A DNA stretch of 64,000 bases from Petrolisthes cinctipes (lineage: Eukaryota; Arthropoda; Malacostraca; Decapoda; Porcellanidae), in contig JAWQEG010000506.1 of NCBI GenBank assembly GCA_033782935.1, positions 2,558,501 to 2,622,500 on the forward strand, written 5' to 3'. The notes beneath the pieces were generated by a model that worked only from the letters and a program-made list of their open reading frames with translations, did no database searches and was not told where the DNA came from. This document shows positions 22,176 to 32,978 of the stretch, piece after piece; positions within the stretch are counted from its first letter, which is position 1; the number at the start of each line of letters is the position of its first letter. The position numbers and the translations under genes were made by a program.

Positions 22176-23097
22176 CAGTTGCCGACGTATGGATCGAGGA
22201 CAAGTAGCTTAGAAATGTGGGGGTAGTATGCCTTTCGCACTTGAAAACACTCGTTCATATTATGAATTTTTATCACGGAGTTTATTCGTCTGGCAGATCG
22301 AAACGAATTTGGAGATTTGTCAAGATAAAAACAATATCCCTGACACTTTATCTGCAATGTCATAAACTACATTTGTTTCACGGGTTGGAGAACTTTTCAA
22401 ATCCCATTAAATCCCATTTGATCGCAAGTTTTCCATCTAAGCTCCTTTTCCTCACTCAATGACCTGCTTCTCAAATATATTTTCTCATCTTAGTGCTACA
22501 TAATCATGCTTTGGTGCTAGTTTCACCTTGTATTAGTTAAATAATAATGTGCAACACAATTTCACCTCTGAATGGCACTTTTCACAATGCAAACAGAAAT
22601 ATGATGAAAATATATCAGGTGTATTTATTGTTTCACGTTTCTCTCTCTGCAGTATATCACATAATGACATTCACGTGTAATTGTTTAATTACATGCCAAG
22701 ATGCAAACCTGGGGCCGGATCCAAGAAACTTAACAACGTCGGTAACTCGAGTTAACGATGTCGGCCACTACCGCCGCGATCCAAGAAGCAAAATGATGAC
22801 ATCACGGGCGCGTTAGCGACGTCGTTAATAACAACACCTCGGGAGGCGTAGTAAAAGCTGGTAGAAGTTAACGACGTGCACCATATGGGCTCAGATATCA
22901 TCATATTTAGTGAATATTTCTCATTGATTACAGTGGAAATTGATATCAATATACATTTAAAGATGGCAAGAAGTAAACAAAGTACCGTTAAACCCGCGAA
23001 AAGCTTCCTACACAACATTTCAAGTTCTGCTCGTACTGTACAAATACATCGATGACCAATCTCACACTGCCCGTCAGCAGACTGAGGCTACTTCACC

Positions 23098-23373
23098 ATG
23101 GACTACGTGTTGGCTGACGTGGAACCAAGGGCTCTGAGGAGAGAGAGGCACTTTCGAGACTGTCTGGACCCTCTAGCTCTCAATGACAACGAGCTGATAA
23201 GGCACTACCGCTTTCCTCGGCATGAGCTCACGCAGCTCATTGATGAATTCTCACCCCTGCTGAGAAGAACAAGGCGAGGAAATCCCATACCACCACATAC
23301 CCAGCTATTGATTGACTTGAGAGTGTATGCCAGTGGCTCCTTTCAGCATGTTAATTGGAGACACAAGAGGTGA
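23098..23373 (+). pseudogene. HARBI1-like transposase first exon
   Basis: The ATG at 23098 opens a frame with RRERHFRDCLDPLALNDNEL, IRHYRFPRHELTQLIDEF, then HTQLLIDLRVYASGSFQHV, matching the N-terminal helical part of Harbinger transposases. It ends at a good donor (AAGAG/GTGAGT, exon end 23369). No downstream exons with the DDE residues are present before 25958, so only this exon survives. An intron segment near 23740-23830 (AATAAAGGTCTTGAAAC) is shared with 33010-33110 in Harbinger-2, so both copies are of one family. Confidence 0.8.
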
Positions 23374-24055
23374 GTAAAAAAAATACATTTTTTCTTTTTT
23401 TCACTTAAGTTTTAAATGTTTGGCTAGTGGTTACCCCTCCCTAATTTACTATAGCCTATTGAGAGATATCTTCTCAATGTATTACCCTCAGATTTCCTTA
23501 ACATAATTTATGTATATATCAAATCAAGTAAAAAATATTAATATATATATATGCTGTATTTGAAACATATACCATACATAAATATAACCAGTAACATGAT
23601 TTTTTTTTTAATTCTAAATACTGTATTTCAATTTATCCATTATACTAAGCTGGATTTCGATTTAATGCTCAAAGATGCATTGTTTGTGCAATACATTTTG
23701 AAGGGTAAAGAATATCAGCAAATTTGCATAAGCAAATATCATATAAGAAAAGCATATCATATCATAATAAAGGTCTTGAAACACATGAGAAAAATTGGTT
23801 GAATACAAAATGGCTCTATTGTACAGCTCCGGACAGATCAAGGGTCCACACCCCATCCATCAGCGACTTCGTTTGGGCCTCGTCAGATCTGGTAACAGTT
23901 GCAGGTGGAGGGAGGGGGGATGTTAGTGGGAGAAGAGGAGAGAAATGTGGGCGGAGCTATATAGGAGGGTAACGAATGATCTGGTAGAGAAGTGTGTCAG
24001 GAGGAATGAATGAAGCATACACTGTGAACGGTATCGAATCACCAATAGTATAAAG

Positions 24056-24473
24056 CAGGGTTCTTCAAACTTTTTCAGTCGTGACCCAGTTTTTACTATG
24101 ACATCATTCTCGCGACCCATACAGAAAGATATTTTACAAATGATCAGAATTATCAACCTAAGAAAATACAAGGCCAGAAACTGAAACGTAATATTTATGA
24201 TTAAAAGGCATTCTAACCAGAATTATAAACACTGCCTCACTTACCCCTCCCTCTCTCTCTCTAAAGAATGCTAATATTTGTGCAATGATTTTGTTTTATT
24301 GATAATTAAATATATGAATATTCGATTATAAAAATGTTAGGTGGATTCATGTATGAACTTCATATTTATTTTATTGTCACTAACATTATTATTCTATTTT
24401 ATTCATGTATTTATTTGTGTGAGCCTGCAACCTAGTTTGGAGGAATTCGGGACCCGTAGTTTGAAGAACCCTG
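24056..24473. mobile_element. hAT-type MITE
   Basis: The ends are CAGGGTTCTTCAAACTTT and the complement of AGTTTGAAGAACCCTG, a hAT-like terminus. The flanking 8-mers GTATAAAG (24048-24055) and GTTTAAAG (24474-24481) match at 7 of 8, the length expected for hAT. The interior (418 bp) is AT-rich and non-coding. Confidence 0.85.
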
Positions 24474-24751
24474 GTTTAAAGAAGTGCTTACTGCATTAAC
24501 GTAGGTGGATATAGGAGAGAAGAAATGTGATGATATGAGGCGAGGGTGAGGGGGAAGAGGGTAAGAAAAATGAAGGTGATTAGTTGAAAAGTAATAACAA
24601 ACGAATATAATTAGAATATCTGTTACATTATATCCTTTAAATAAAGGCACTGTGTTTTGTTCACCATCGTAGTGGGATAGACTACTGATTATATATTATC
24701 CTTTGAATATTAGACAGCTATCCCTGTATTCCTTTTATCCCTCGTGCTTGT

Positions 24752-24949
24752 CCCGTAGGGGGGTATTGCCTGTAATGATGTGGGCAATACTTTAAGGGTT
24801 TTGGCGCCTCTTCGGCACCAGCCACTAGCTTACATTTCTTCAACTGTCCCTCCTTTCTTCCTATTTCCTTCTTGCTTGCTGTCACACATCTCTATCACCT
24901 TTTCCTGGTGCTATTTGACCTCGCTGTTGCGCCACCTAATATCAATCAA
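24752..24949 (+). mobile_element. SINE (family A), with TSD
   Basis: The element starts CCCGTAGGGGGGTATTGCC and contains GGGCAATACTTTAAGGG and TTTTGGCGCCTCTTCGG. It ends in ATATCAATCAA and is flanked by a perfect 15-bp TSD, ATCCCTCGTGCTTGT, at 24737-24751 and 24950-24964. It is inserted within Harbinger-1. Confidence 0.9.
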
Positions 24950-25469
24950 ATCCCTCGTGCTTGTAGTCCACCCTATTTATCACCTCCCAAGCCCAGCTGT
25001 TCTTTTTTTTTCTTTTTTTTTTTCCCGGCAGAAGATGGTTTAATGTTCTAACTTTTTAATAATCATATTTGTCAACAAATTCATTAAGCTATTTGACAGG
25101 ATTTTTTCTTCTAAATATGCATATCCTTAGAAATAATCGATGTTAAACTTAAATAGGCGCCGTTATATGGCGTTTTCAATAAACTTGGTCTAATTTTATG
25201 CGTAGGCCATATATATTACAGTATCTCTCAAGTAACTGGCAACCTTACACATCCTCCCTACTGTCTTATCCCTCTCTCGCTTACCCTTCCCTCCTTTCTT
25301 ACCATTTATCTTTTCTTTCTCATATTTTTAATCTTCTCATTCGTTCTTAAAAAGTTTTAATGACATAGGCCTTTCTCCCTTATCACTTATAGTCCAATTA
25401 TATTATTCGAAAAACTACGGCTGAGATTATGTTGTTGATCGCATGTTGGTTCTCGATATGTAGAGGTTG

Positions 25470-25800
25470 ATTGATTGATTGATATTAGGCGCCGCAACAG
25501 CGGCCTTTTTACAATCTCGAGGGGAAATATAAAAGATGACATAGAAAATGTGACATGCCTCTCACAGTGTAGGAGAAGAGCATGGTGCAGACATGCCTCT
25601 CACAGTGTAGGATAAGAGCATGGTGCAGTTGGAAATAATGCTCGACTCGGTTGGAGGAGATCCTTCAGAACCACAAGGCTGAGGAAAAAATATCCGGCAT
25701 GCCCTTGACCCGTTGTGCTCAATGTTGCCGTCCGCTGTAAGAGATAAAGCTTCATAGCTAACCTGGAAAGCCAAACTAAAATTCAATCATGTAACAATAG
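25470..25800. repeat. SINE-like tail fragment and 38-bp duplication
   Basis: TTGATTGATTGATTGAT followed by AGGCGCCGCAACAGCGG (25470-25505) matches the reversed 3' end of SINE family A, then gives way to unrelated DNA. At 25553-25628 a segment with CATGCCTCTCACAGTGTAGG and AGAGCATGGTGCAG is present twice in tandem. Confidence 0.6.
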
Positions 25801-26152
25801 CCTTAGCCAATCAAAGGCGTGTATCAGTTACCGCGCTCCTAACAACGGGAGAGCAGAGGCTTCTTGGATCAGGGCAAAGTTAACGACACCTGCGTGTAGT
25901 TGTTACCGACATCGGTATTAGCGACGCGTCGCTAAACGATTTCTTTGGATTCCACCCCTGATATGGCAACACAACACCAATATATCTTTGAGCACTCTTA
26001 TGCTAACAAAATCTCCAAACTTGTTTTGATCTACCTGATGAGTAAACCCCTTGATAAACATCTATAGATGAGCTACAGTGTTACCAAGTGCGGAAGGCAT
26101 CCTACCACCATGTTTCTGAGCTGATTGTCCTCGATCCATTCGTCGGCAACTG

Positions 26153-26799
26153 TGCAACACTTATTCCACCTTGTATTTTTATGTTTCTTTCATGTATGTC
26201 AGCTTCTTATATTATCCATGTATTTATTCTACCACATTGATATTTGACATGTCTATACTTCATTTTTGTATCTCCTTTTTTTACCATTTAGGCCTACATC
26301 ATATGTATACCTTTGTGCTCTACCAGTACTATGTTTGTATGTTGCATATTATTTTCTTGTTATTTGTATCGTATGTACCATTTACATTGTATATATATAT
26401 ACTTTTGTGCTTGACATTACTATGTTTCATATTTTCTTTCTCGTGTAGTGTGCATCTGATGTACCACTTACATCATACTTATGTGCCTTATCTGTACTAT
26501 GTCTGTATATGTTTTTTTTTATTTGTATCTTGTATATTGTATATATATCTTATGTATCATACCCCTACCTCTCACCTTGTTTGTTGGGGGAAGGGGGGTA
26601 CTGTAGTGGACCCAAGCAGTAGGTTTGCCATATTTTACTATGTCTCTTTTTATACCTACTCACTCAGCTGAGTCGCCCACTCCAGGACTGACCCCAGTGA
26701 CCCAGCAGCTAGCAGAGTGAACACTAGCCTTCCCCCTCTGCTTTGCCTCGCCTGACTCCTGCTGCCTCCACGCCACACGCTGTCTCAAGCAACGCTCCT
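26153..26799 (+). mobile_element. Gypsy 3' UTR, polypurine tract and partial LTR
   Basis: A long T-rich non-coding stretch ends at a polypurine run, GGGGGAAGGGGGG (26586-26598). TGTAGTGGACCC at 26603 is a likely LTR start (compare TGTAGTGGTGGC at 34498). The LTR is cut after about 200 bp by the end of Harbinger-2 at 26800. The 166-codon frame at 26171-26671 is low-complexity translation of this UTR and is not called. Confidence 0.55.
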
Positions 26800-27275
26800 G
26801 GGGTGGAATCCAAAGAGATTGTTTAGCGACGCGACGCTAATACCAATGTCGTTAATAACTAACTACACGCAGGTGTCGTTAACTTCGCCCTGATCCAAGA
26901 AGCCTCTGCTCTCCCGTTGTTAGTAGCGCGGTAACTGATACACGCCTTTGATTGGCTCAGGCTATCAATGACGTCATGGACACCTTGTAGCCAATCACGA
27001 GGTGTGTGACAATGCGCGTTTAGTTACAAACAGCGATCAGCTGGCAGCTGTCAAAACGGGTGTCTTCGTATCACTCTACTGAGTCTACTCGACATATTCA
27101 CTTCAAACTACAGCAGGTACGTCCACAGTTTTTATTTAGTATCTGAAAATGGTTTTTGGTGTCATACTATATGTAAATAATGAAATGCTTAAATGATTTT
27201 ATGCATACTTTGTATGATAATTACATAAACCATTCACTATACAGTACTTGGTTTTAGCATTACATCAATTATTAA

Positions 27276-27908
27276 CCCCTCCGGGACGGGCCAAGAATGG
27301 AAATACGTTCTGTGGTTCTGGGCGCAATACTAACTTTTACCCTGCCTGTCCGGGTATTTCCCGGAAAATCACTCTACTTCTCTTACTCCCTACGTCTAAA
27401 CTACAATACTGAACAACTTAAATTTGATTGTGTACTCACCATCAACTCCTCCTCTTTCCATTAAAACCAACCCCAGCTCTCTAGGACACTCCATTGCCGA
27501 GAAATCAAGTGAGGAATGGAGGTCACTTTTCCCGTGAGAGCGAGGCTGCGTTCGCTTTGTGAGCGTGGCTGTGACTCAATCTAGCTGGTTGCACCCGCGG
27601 AGTGGAGGTTACAAGAGAGGTTTCGCCCGGCAGCGCGGTAGGATACACCGAATCGAACGAGCCCGTATTTTCTTCACTACGCCCAGCCATTGTCACGGTC
27701 AAGCACACACTGATTGAATGTGGGGATGAAAAGGTCTGGTGGTGAAGTGTAGCCAGATCAAAAAAAATCCCGACAAATTTGGCGTTTTTCCCCATAAATT
27801 ACCAAAAGCGGGATTTCCCGCTGCCCGGACTCTGCCGACAGAGCGGGATTTCCCGCTGCCCGGCCTCTGTCGACCGAGCGGGAAATCCCGCTGCCCGGAC
27901 TCTGGGGG
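27276..27908. mobile_element. TTAA-flanked MITE with palindromic tandem units
   Basis: It is bounded by TTAA at 27272-27275 and 27909-27912, with CCCCTCCGGGACGGGCC at one end and a run ending GGACTCTGGGGG at the other, resembling piggyBac- or Kolobok-type ends. Near the right end are three tandem units of about 40 bp (27803-27907), each with the palindrome GCGGGATTTCCCGC or a near form, followed by TGCCCGG. No transposase is present. The 90-codon frame at 27795-27523 is not supported. Confidence 0.65.
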
Positions 27909-28217
27909 TTAACATACTTGTATTTTGTTTAAAACAATGATGTATAACACGGTACTGTACTTACAGTAGTGTACTGTGTTAAATTTTTGTAGCACTCTGT
28001 GCTCTGCCATCTAACTGATACCCAATATTCTAATCCTGTTCCCACCCCCTGTCAGTGCTTATAGTGGTGAAACCATGATCCATTCTCTGAAGATCGTTTA
28101 ATAACATTGTTTATTCTGAACACACAGCAGAATACGTATTGTTGCCACACTTCCTCCGTGCACAAGAGGACATTAGGGACATCCTAGAAGTGATGAAGGA
28201 GTCGGCAGGAAGCCACA

Positions 28218-28310
28218 GCTGCTATTAGAGAAACTGCAGCAGCACAGAGACAAGCCGCTGAAGCCATTATAGCGCTGGCTTCTATTGTAAGAGTGTTTAT
28301 TGAAAAATAA
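28218..28310 (+). pseudogene. Possible Harbinger second protein, C-terminal end
   Basis: A short plus-strand frame reads IRETAAAQRQAAEAIIAL, then ASIVRVFIEK and a TAA at 28308-28310. Gln/Ala-rich helices of this type end the Myb/SANT-like accessory protein encoded opposite the transposase in many Harbinger elements, and the position and orientation fit. The SANT domain itself was not found and upstream frames are broken, so this is tentative. Confidence 0.3.
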
Positions 28311-28331
28311 GGAAAATAACTTTGGATCAGG

Positions 28332-28579
28332 ATGGTTTTTCCAATGCAATATTAGAATGTTTATTGTGTTGCTGGAATGTGTGACTGTTTGCAGTTCAGT
28401 GTTACATTCAGTATGCTACTAATTTGGCTAGGAGCATACAGTGTTGTGTCATGGTAGAGAAGACAGTAATAGTATGCTGCTAGCCAAGTTAGGAGCATAC
28501 TGTAAAGAACACTGAACTGCATACAGTCACACATTCCAGGAACACAATAAACATTCTAAGATCCCATTGGAAAAACCAT
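28332..28579. repeat. Foldback inverted repeat
   Basis: The left arm from 28332 (ATGGTTTTTCCAATG, TTAGAATGTTTATTGTG, GGAATGTGTGACTG) is the near-complement of the right arm ending at 28579. The central segments GCTAGGAGCATAC and GTATGCTGCTAGCC also pair. The arms are about 100 bp each with several differences. No TSD was recognised and it is non-coding. Confidence 0.8.
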
Positions 28580-29069
28580 GTAATCGTAATGTAAATGTAA
28601 CCGATAATACCAACTTAGGAAATAGATATACTGAATATAATAATATTATATAGTTTGGTGTTTCTGCATGCCAATACTGTAACAATGTTACCAAACATTC
28701 TGTCACATGCCACATTAAAAAAACATTTAGAAAAACACCAACAGACACAGACATAATAAGTTGGTAAATAAATACACTAGTAGCCAAGACAATTTTTTTT
28801 TTTTTTTAAACCCCCTTTCAACCATAAAATCCCTGTATGATCTTGTCATGTGTCTGTCTACCCGTGCCACCACGATCACCATCTCCAACTAGATGGGCCT
28901 CAATCGGCATGTCCTCTTCTGGTAGATACTGGAAAATGAAGATATTAAAGGATTTTAGAAAGCACTGAAAAACATTTATATATCAGTGCAAATGCAGAGA
29001 TTGCATTGTACAGTATTATAATACCTTTTGCTTTGAAGTATTTACTGGTGTCTCATTGTGCTTATATAT

Positions 29070-29497
29070 ATATATATTTTTTTCTCTATACCTCAACCTC
29101 GGGGCTGTAGGCTGTCAGTAGCCCGTGACTCTTGCGAGGCCCCGAGATTATTGGGTGTCGTACCAGATGAGACGGTGGAGCTTCGTGGTGATGTTGGTAC
29201 CGTAGCTTCTCTTCTGTCCCACTAGATGACGACACCTTATTTATACACGTCACTATCAGGAGAGAGCAGCTACACCGTCACTCACAGCATCTTGGAATAT
29301 GGTCTGGCATCTTCTATGTTGTGAGTTGACGACGATGTAGGGGGTATTTTCTTGACGTGTCGGCGTAGCCAGGATAATTGACGAACAGCTGGACCCAGTT
29401 CACCTCAGAAAAATCCCAGACGTTTACTCGTGGATTTGAACCCGGGTCCTTAACATTTGCAGTCAGTCTCTCTTTCCACTCTGCCACCGCCTCCCCC
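29070..29497 (-). mobile_element. tRNA-derived SINE
   Basis: On the minus strand the head reads GGCGGTGGCAGAGTGG (A-box-like, about 29480) and GACCCGGGTTCAAATCC (B box, about 29440), the layout of a pol III promoter inside a tRNA-like head, perhaps Leu- or Ser-type. A body of about 330 bp follows, ending at an AT/T-rich tail near 29070-29090. A TSD was not established. The 61-codon frame across it is not a gene. Confidence 0.65.
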
Positions 29498-29520
29498 AAT
29501 ATAGTAACACAGTAAGGTAA

Positions 29521-30019
29521 CCCCGTAAGGGGAGTATTGCCTGCGGTAACGTGGGCAGTACTTCAAGGGTTTTGGCGTCCCTTCGGCCTCAGCCAATGCT
29601 TTTCAGTTCTACAACTATCCCTCCGTTCCATTTCTTTCCTTCGTACTTGCTGTCCCACCTCTCTATCACCCCTTCCCACTGGTGAGGACTGGTTCTATCC
29701 AGAAATGAGGAATTTGGCATCCTCTACCACACCCTGGCCTGTTATGCCTGTTTCTCTTACTATTTCTCATTCCTTCTGGGTAGCTGACAAGATCACCCGA
29801 TTGGGTGGCACAACAAGGAAGACTACAGACAGGGGGAATGTTGGCTCAGGGGTACATACCCGTGAACCAGCAGTCCCCTTGTCTGATGACTTCGAAGAAA
29901 CAGATCTCACTATCACCCTGACTCCCATTTGGGGGTCGGAGCATCTGCGTGGCTTCGGTCAACCAGACTCGAGACTGCTCGGCCAGACAGTCTGGGAAAC
30001 TACAACATCAACAACAACA
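29521..30019 (+). mobile_element. SINE family A, long variant with (CAA)n tail
   Basis: A perfect 12-bp TSD, ACAGTAAGGTAA, flanks the insert (29509-29520 and 30020-30031). The first 140 bp match family A (CCCCGTAAGGGGAGTATTGCC, GGGCAGTACTTCAAGGG, GGCGTCCCTTCGGCC), but the body extends to about 500 bp. It ends CATCAACAACAACAA, not in AATC units, so it must use a different LINE partner. The 164-codon frame over it is a by-product. It landed at the 3' end of the last Harbinger-2 transposase exon. Confidence 0.88.
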
Positions 30020-30044
30020 ACAGTAAGGTAAGTTAATGCTACAC

Positions 30045-32165
30045 TAAATGCTAAGCCACAGTGCATACTTACATTGTTAGGATCAGGAATACTCCTACTG
30101 ACACACCTGTTGTGTAGCAGAAGACAAGCACTTACAATTTTTGCAGATCTCAAAGGAGTGTACTGTAATTCTCCACCAGACAGATGAATACATCTGTTGG
30201 ATACCATTTATTAGAAGGATATAAGAGGAAAATGTAACAGAGGAGTTTATGGGCCAATGTGAACAAAAACCAATCATATGAAATACATTAATAAAGGTGA
30301 AATTTTCATTTCATTATAAAGTCAAAAGATTTAGAAACCTTGCCATTGATTAGAAACTCTTGAGGCACTCAACGTATGAAATTAGAGTTGAGGTTTGGAG
30401 AGGGAGCAAATTATAACTATATACAGAGTTTGCTTGTGATTTGTTGAAAACAAAGGGATATTAAAAATTCACTTCCTCACCTGAAGCGATTTTTCACAAC
30501 TAAGGTCAGCTCCACAATGACCCTTGTTCTTATATGGGCCCTATTGTAGAGTTCCTCTGCCTCATTTGTGGGATTGGTGACTGAGATCATGAGAAAAGGC
30601 CCCAATGGGTACCCACTGTCACCTGCAAGACATAGTTACCAGAAAGATGAACTATTTATGCATACTGTACATACATATATAACCATACATAAACTCACAT
30701 GGGAGGAATCTATCTATCTATAGCTCCGACGCCTCGTTCCCCCAAGGGGGTGGCCACGGCAGAAGTGTCTCCAGTTCTCCCTATTCCAACACTCCCTCCT
30801 TACTTGTTCAAGCCCTACTCTGCCCCTCACGTTTCTCTCCTTTACATACTTTTCCACTCTGTTCTGCAATCTAACCGGAGGTCTGCCTCTCACACCAGGT
30901 CCCACAACTTCACTTCCATACACCTTCTTTACAAATTCCTCGCCTTGCATTCTCCACATGTCCAAACCACCTCAATGTATCACGTTTCACTCTCAACCAC
31001 TCCACACTCAATGCCAATTGCCTTCTCACTCATACCACATCTCTCATAGTAGGAATATGTATATGTATATGTATATATAGGAATATGTATATGTACAGCC
31101 TTAGAACTGTATACTTGTTAAAACATCTCATGATACCAACTTAGGAGTAAGTAGTCCCCAAAAGTGCCTTAACTAAAGTGTTGCCTGAAGTTGCTGTTCC
31201 TTCAAATGTAGGCATCATGAGTGGATCCTGTAAAGTGACACATGTATTAAAGCATGTGGTTCTACTTCAAATGTTATTCCAAGAAGCCCTCATGACATAA
31301 TGATTTAATACACTTGGCAACCCTAGTGTAAATGGGAAGACTTTTTACATCAAACTTGATTTTTAAAGAGATATAACCATGCAGGTTTTGGGAATTTTGT
31401 TATATACAAAGGTATGCAATAATATAAAGCATATACTAAACAGTATCTTACAAAAAAATTCTTATTTACACACATTATTTAAATCTAGGTACATGAAATA
31501 CAGTACAGTACCTGGAAATCTGGCAGAATAATTGATGATCAAGCCATTTCCATCACAAACAATTTGAACGTTTAGTGAGTGAAACCTTTTCCTATTGACG
31601 TAAATGGCCTCATCAATACTTGGAGCCTTGATGGCAACTTGTGTACCTGCATACATAGCATAAACATTAATATATTGTGTAACAATAGGATCAATTTTAT
31701 CTGTCTGCCTCATACTCTAAACAAAGGAATGACATAGTATATACAGTACTGTATACAGGTACAGTATTATATAAGCCAAACCAATATAATTCCTCAAGAG
31801 GAAGGTACACAAGGCAAGGTTGAAGTTAATATTGTGGGTAAAAAACTGTTACCTCTCTTACACCTTGAATCACAACAATGTTGGTAGGGGGAGACTGTGA
31901 TTATTTATTATGAAGCATGTCTCTATATGACTGGGTTGTAACAGCAAGGAAAACAACTAGCATTATGGATTTCATCAATAAAACTATAAAGCTTACCGTC
32001 AATAGTTTCAATTACTCGTGGGAAGTTGCTGACCCTACTGAAGGTTTGGGCTGATCTTCGTAACTGTTGTGGTGTTGATGGCATATTAATTTCCTCAGCA
32101 GCCTTGGTACTCATGATGATTGTTATTCTTGTGAATATGCTGCTGATGCTTGCTTGTATTGGACC
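30045..32165 (-). pseudogene. HARBI1-like transposase relic, five exons visible
   Basis: The minus-strand exons follow the Harbinger order. 32165-31997: SSIFTRITIIMSTKAAEEIN, LRRSAQTFSRVSNFPRVIE, then TIDG (first catalytic Asp) at a GTAAGC donor. 31646-31512: VAIKAPSIDEAIYVNRKRF, HSLNVQIVCDG and ARFPG. About 31224-31142: STHDAYI (second Asp), with TGA and TAA stops. 30622-30481: GDSGYPLGPFLM (third Asp), TNEAEELYNRAHIRTR. 30195 to about 30045: CIHLSGGELQYTP, LLHNRC. Acceptors end in CAG and donors in GT, so the ancestral gene was spliced. A LINE fragment sits in the third intron and a SINE follows the last exon. Exon 1 is lost. Confidence 0.85.
30708..31046 (-). mobile_element. 3' end of the RTE-like LINE
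   Basis: On the minus strand it begins ATGAGTGAGAAGGCAATTGG, the same sequence that ends the window at 63961-64000, and continues with EEFVKKVYGSEV, GRPPVRLQNRVEKY, QVRRECWNRENWR and CRGHPLGG, a common C-terminus of this LINE group. It ends in a (TAGA)n tail (plus strand ATCTATCTATCTATAG at 30708-30723). It is a 5'-truncated insertion in an intron of the Harbinger-2 transposase, and it shows what the truncated LINE at the right edge should look like downstream. Confidence 0.85.
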
Positions 32166-32479
32166 TGAAATAATCGTCATTTATTCAATAAGTATATTTG
32201 TTGCATCAGAAAAAATATTCTACAGTAGTATTGTTTGGCTAGGTTTTTAAACTGTAATAATACAATTTGTGTTGAAATTATTTGACTGCAAACCTATGCT
32301 GCCTAGAAAACTACTGTATGTACGATATTTAATTGTAATATAGTGCAGGCAATTAAATATTATAGTGGATTGTTTATACAGTCCAAACAGATTTTATTTA
32401 CCGGGTATGCAAAAAAGTACAGTATAACAGCACTGTATATATGCAGCTTCTGTTACTTTGGCCGCTACTGTATTAGGAC

Positions 32480-32978
32480 AAACTGTATCAGAAAACATAC
32501 TGCACTCCTGGACGAGGTGGAATCAAAGGCTTTTCGTCTCATCAACTCTTCTCCTCTTACTGATTCACTACAACCTCTCTCTCTTCGCCGCAATGTTGCA
32601 TAAATTTCTCTCTTCTATCACTACTACACTGGACATTGCTCTTCTGAACTCTCTCAATGTATGCTTCCTCCTCTCAGGAGAGCATGCAACACTCGCCAAG
32701 CCTCTCGTTCTCACCCCTTTTCTGTCCAACTCCCTAATGCAAGAGTTAACCGGTACTCTGTCTTTCATATACACAACTGGTCAACTTTGGAACACTCTAC
32801 CTTCATCCATCTTTCCACCTTACTACGACTTATGTTCTATCAAACGCAATGTGTCTAGGCATCTCGAACGAAATTGGACATGATTTTGGACACTCTGACT
32901 AAACCTACGCAGATGGGGACAGTGAGTGGGCCCGTGGCCTTTGGTCCCCATCTTTTTTAACATAGAAAAAAAAAAATC
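32480..32978 (+). pseudogene. Non-LTR retrotransposon 3' fragment (RT C-terminus)
   Basis: The plus strand encodes ALLDEVESKAFRLINSSPL, TDSLQPLSLRRNVA, then in shifted frames SELSQCMLPPL, QLPNARVNRYS, LWNTLPSSIFPP and VSRHLE. This is the C-terminal region after the RT in Jockey-type LINEs. At least two frameshifts (about 32600 and 32760) break it. A 3' UTR ends in a short A-run at 32966-32976. It lies in the first-intron region of Harbinger-2. Confidence 0.75.

Larger units (their letters stand above)
22711..25958 (+). mobile_element. PIF/Harbinger element (Harbinger-1)
   Basis: The left end GGGGCCGGATCCAAG and the complement of the right end GGGGTGGAATCCAAAG form imperfect TIRs, followed inward by repeated GTTAACGAC/GTCGCTAA motifs. 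The right-end block (about 160 bp) is repeated almost exactly at 26800-26960, the end of another copy. The only transposase piece is exon 1 at 23098-23373. The rest is non-coding and carries a hAT MITE (24056-24473), a SINE (24752-24949) and a SINE-like tail fragment (25470-25510). A 3-bp TSD was not confirmed. Confidence 0.8.
22176..26152. mobile_element. Long-TIR, TA-target DNA element
   Basis: The left end CAGTTGCCGACGTATGG and the complement of the right end CAGTTGCCGACGAATGG form a TIR that stays alignable for about 190 bp (22176 to about 22365; 25959-26152). The left flank is TA and the right flank TG, so the TSD is imperfect. The CAG end and TA suggest a Tc1/mariner relative, but no transposase of its own is visible. 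It interrupts gypsy 3' UTR-like sequence and is itself interrupted by the Harbinger element at 22711-25958. Confidence 0.75.

Noticed and set aside
26171..26671. 166-codon plus-strand hydrophobic Tyr/Leu-rich frame resembling a membrane protein
   Set aside because: T-rich 3' UTR of a gypsy element ending at a polypurine tract; composition explains the hydrophobicity.
29537..30031. 164-codon plus-strand frame
   Set aside because: It spans exactly a TSD-bounded SINE and runs into the TSD; no domain is recognised.
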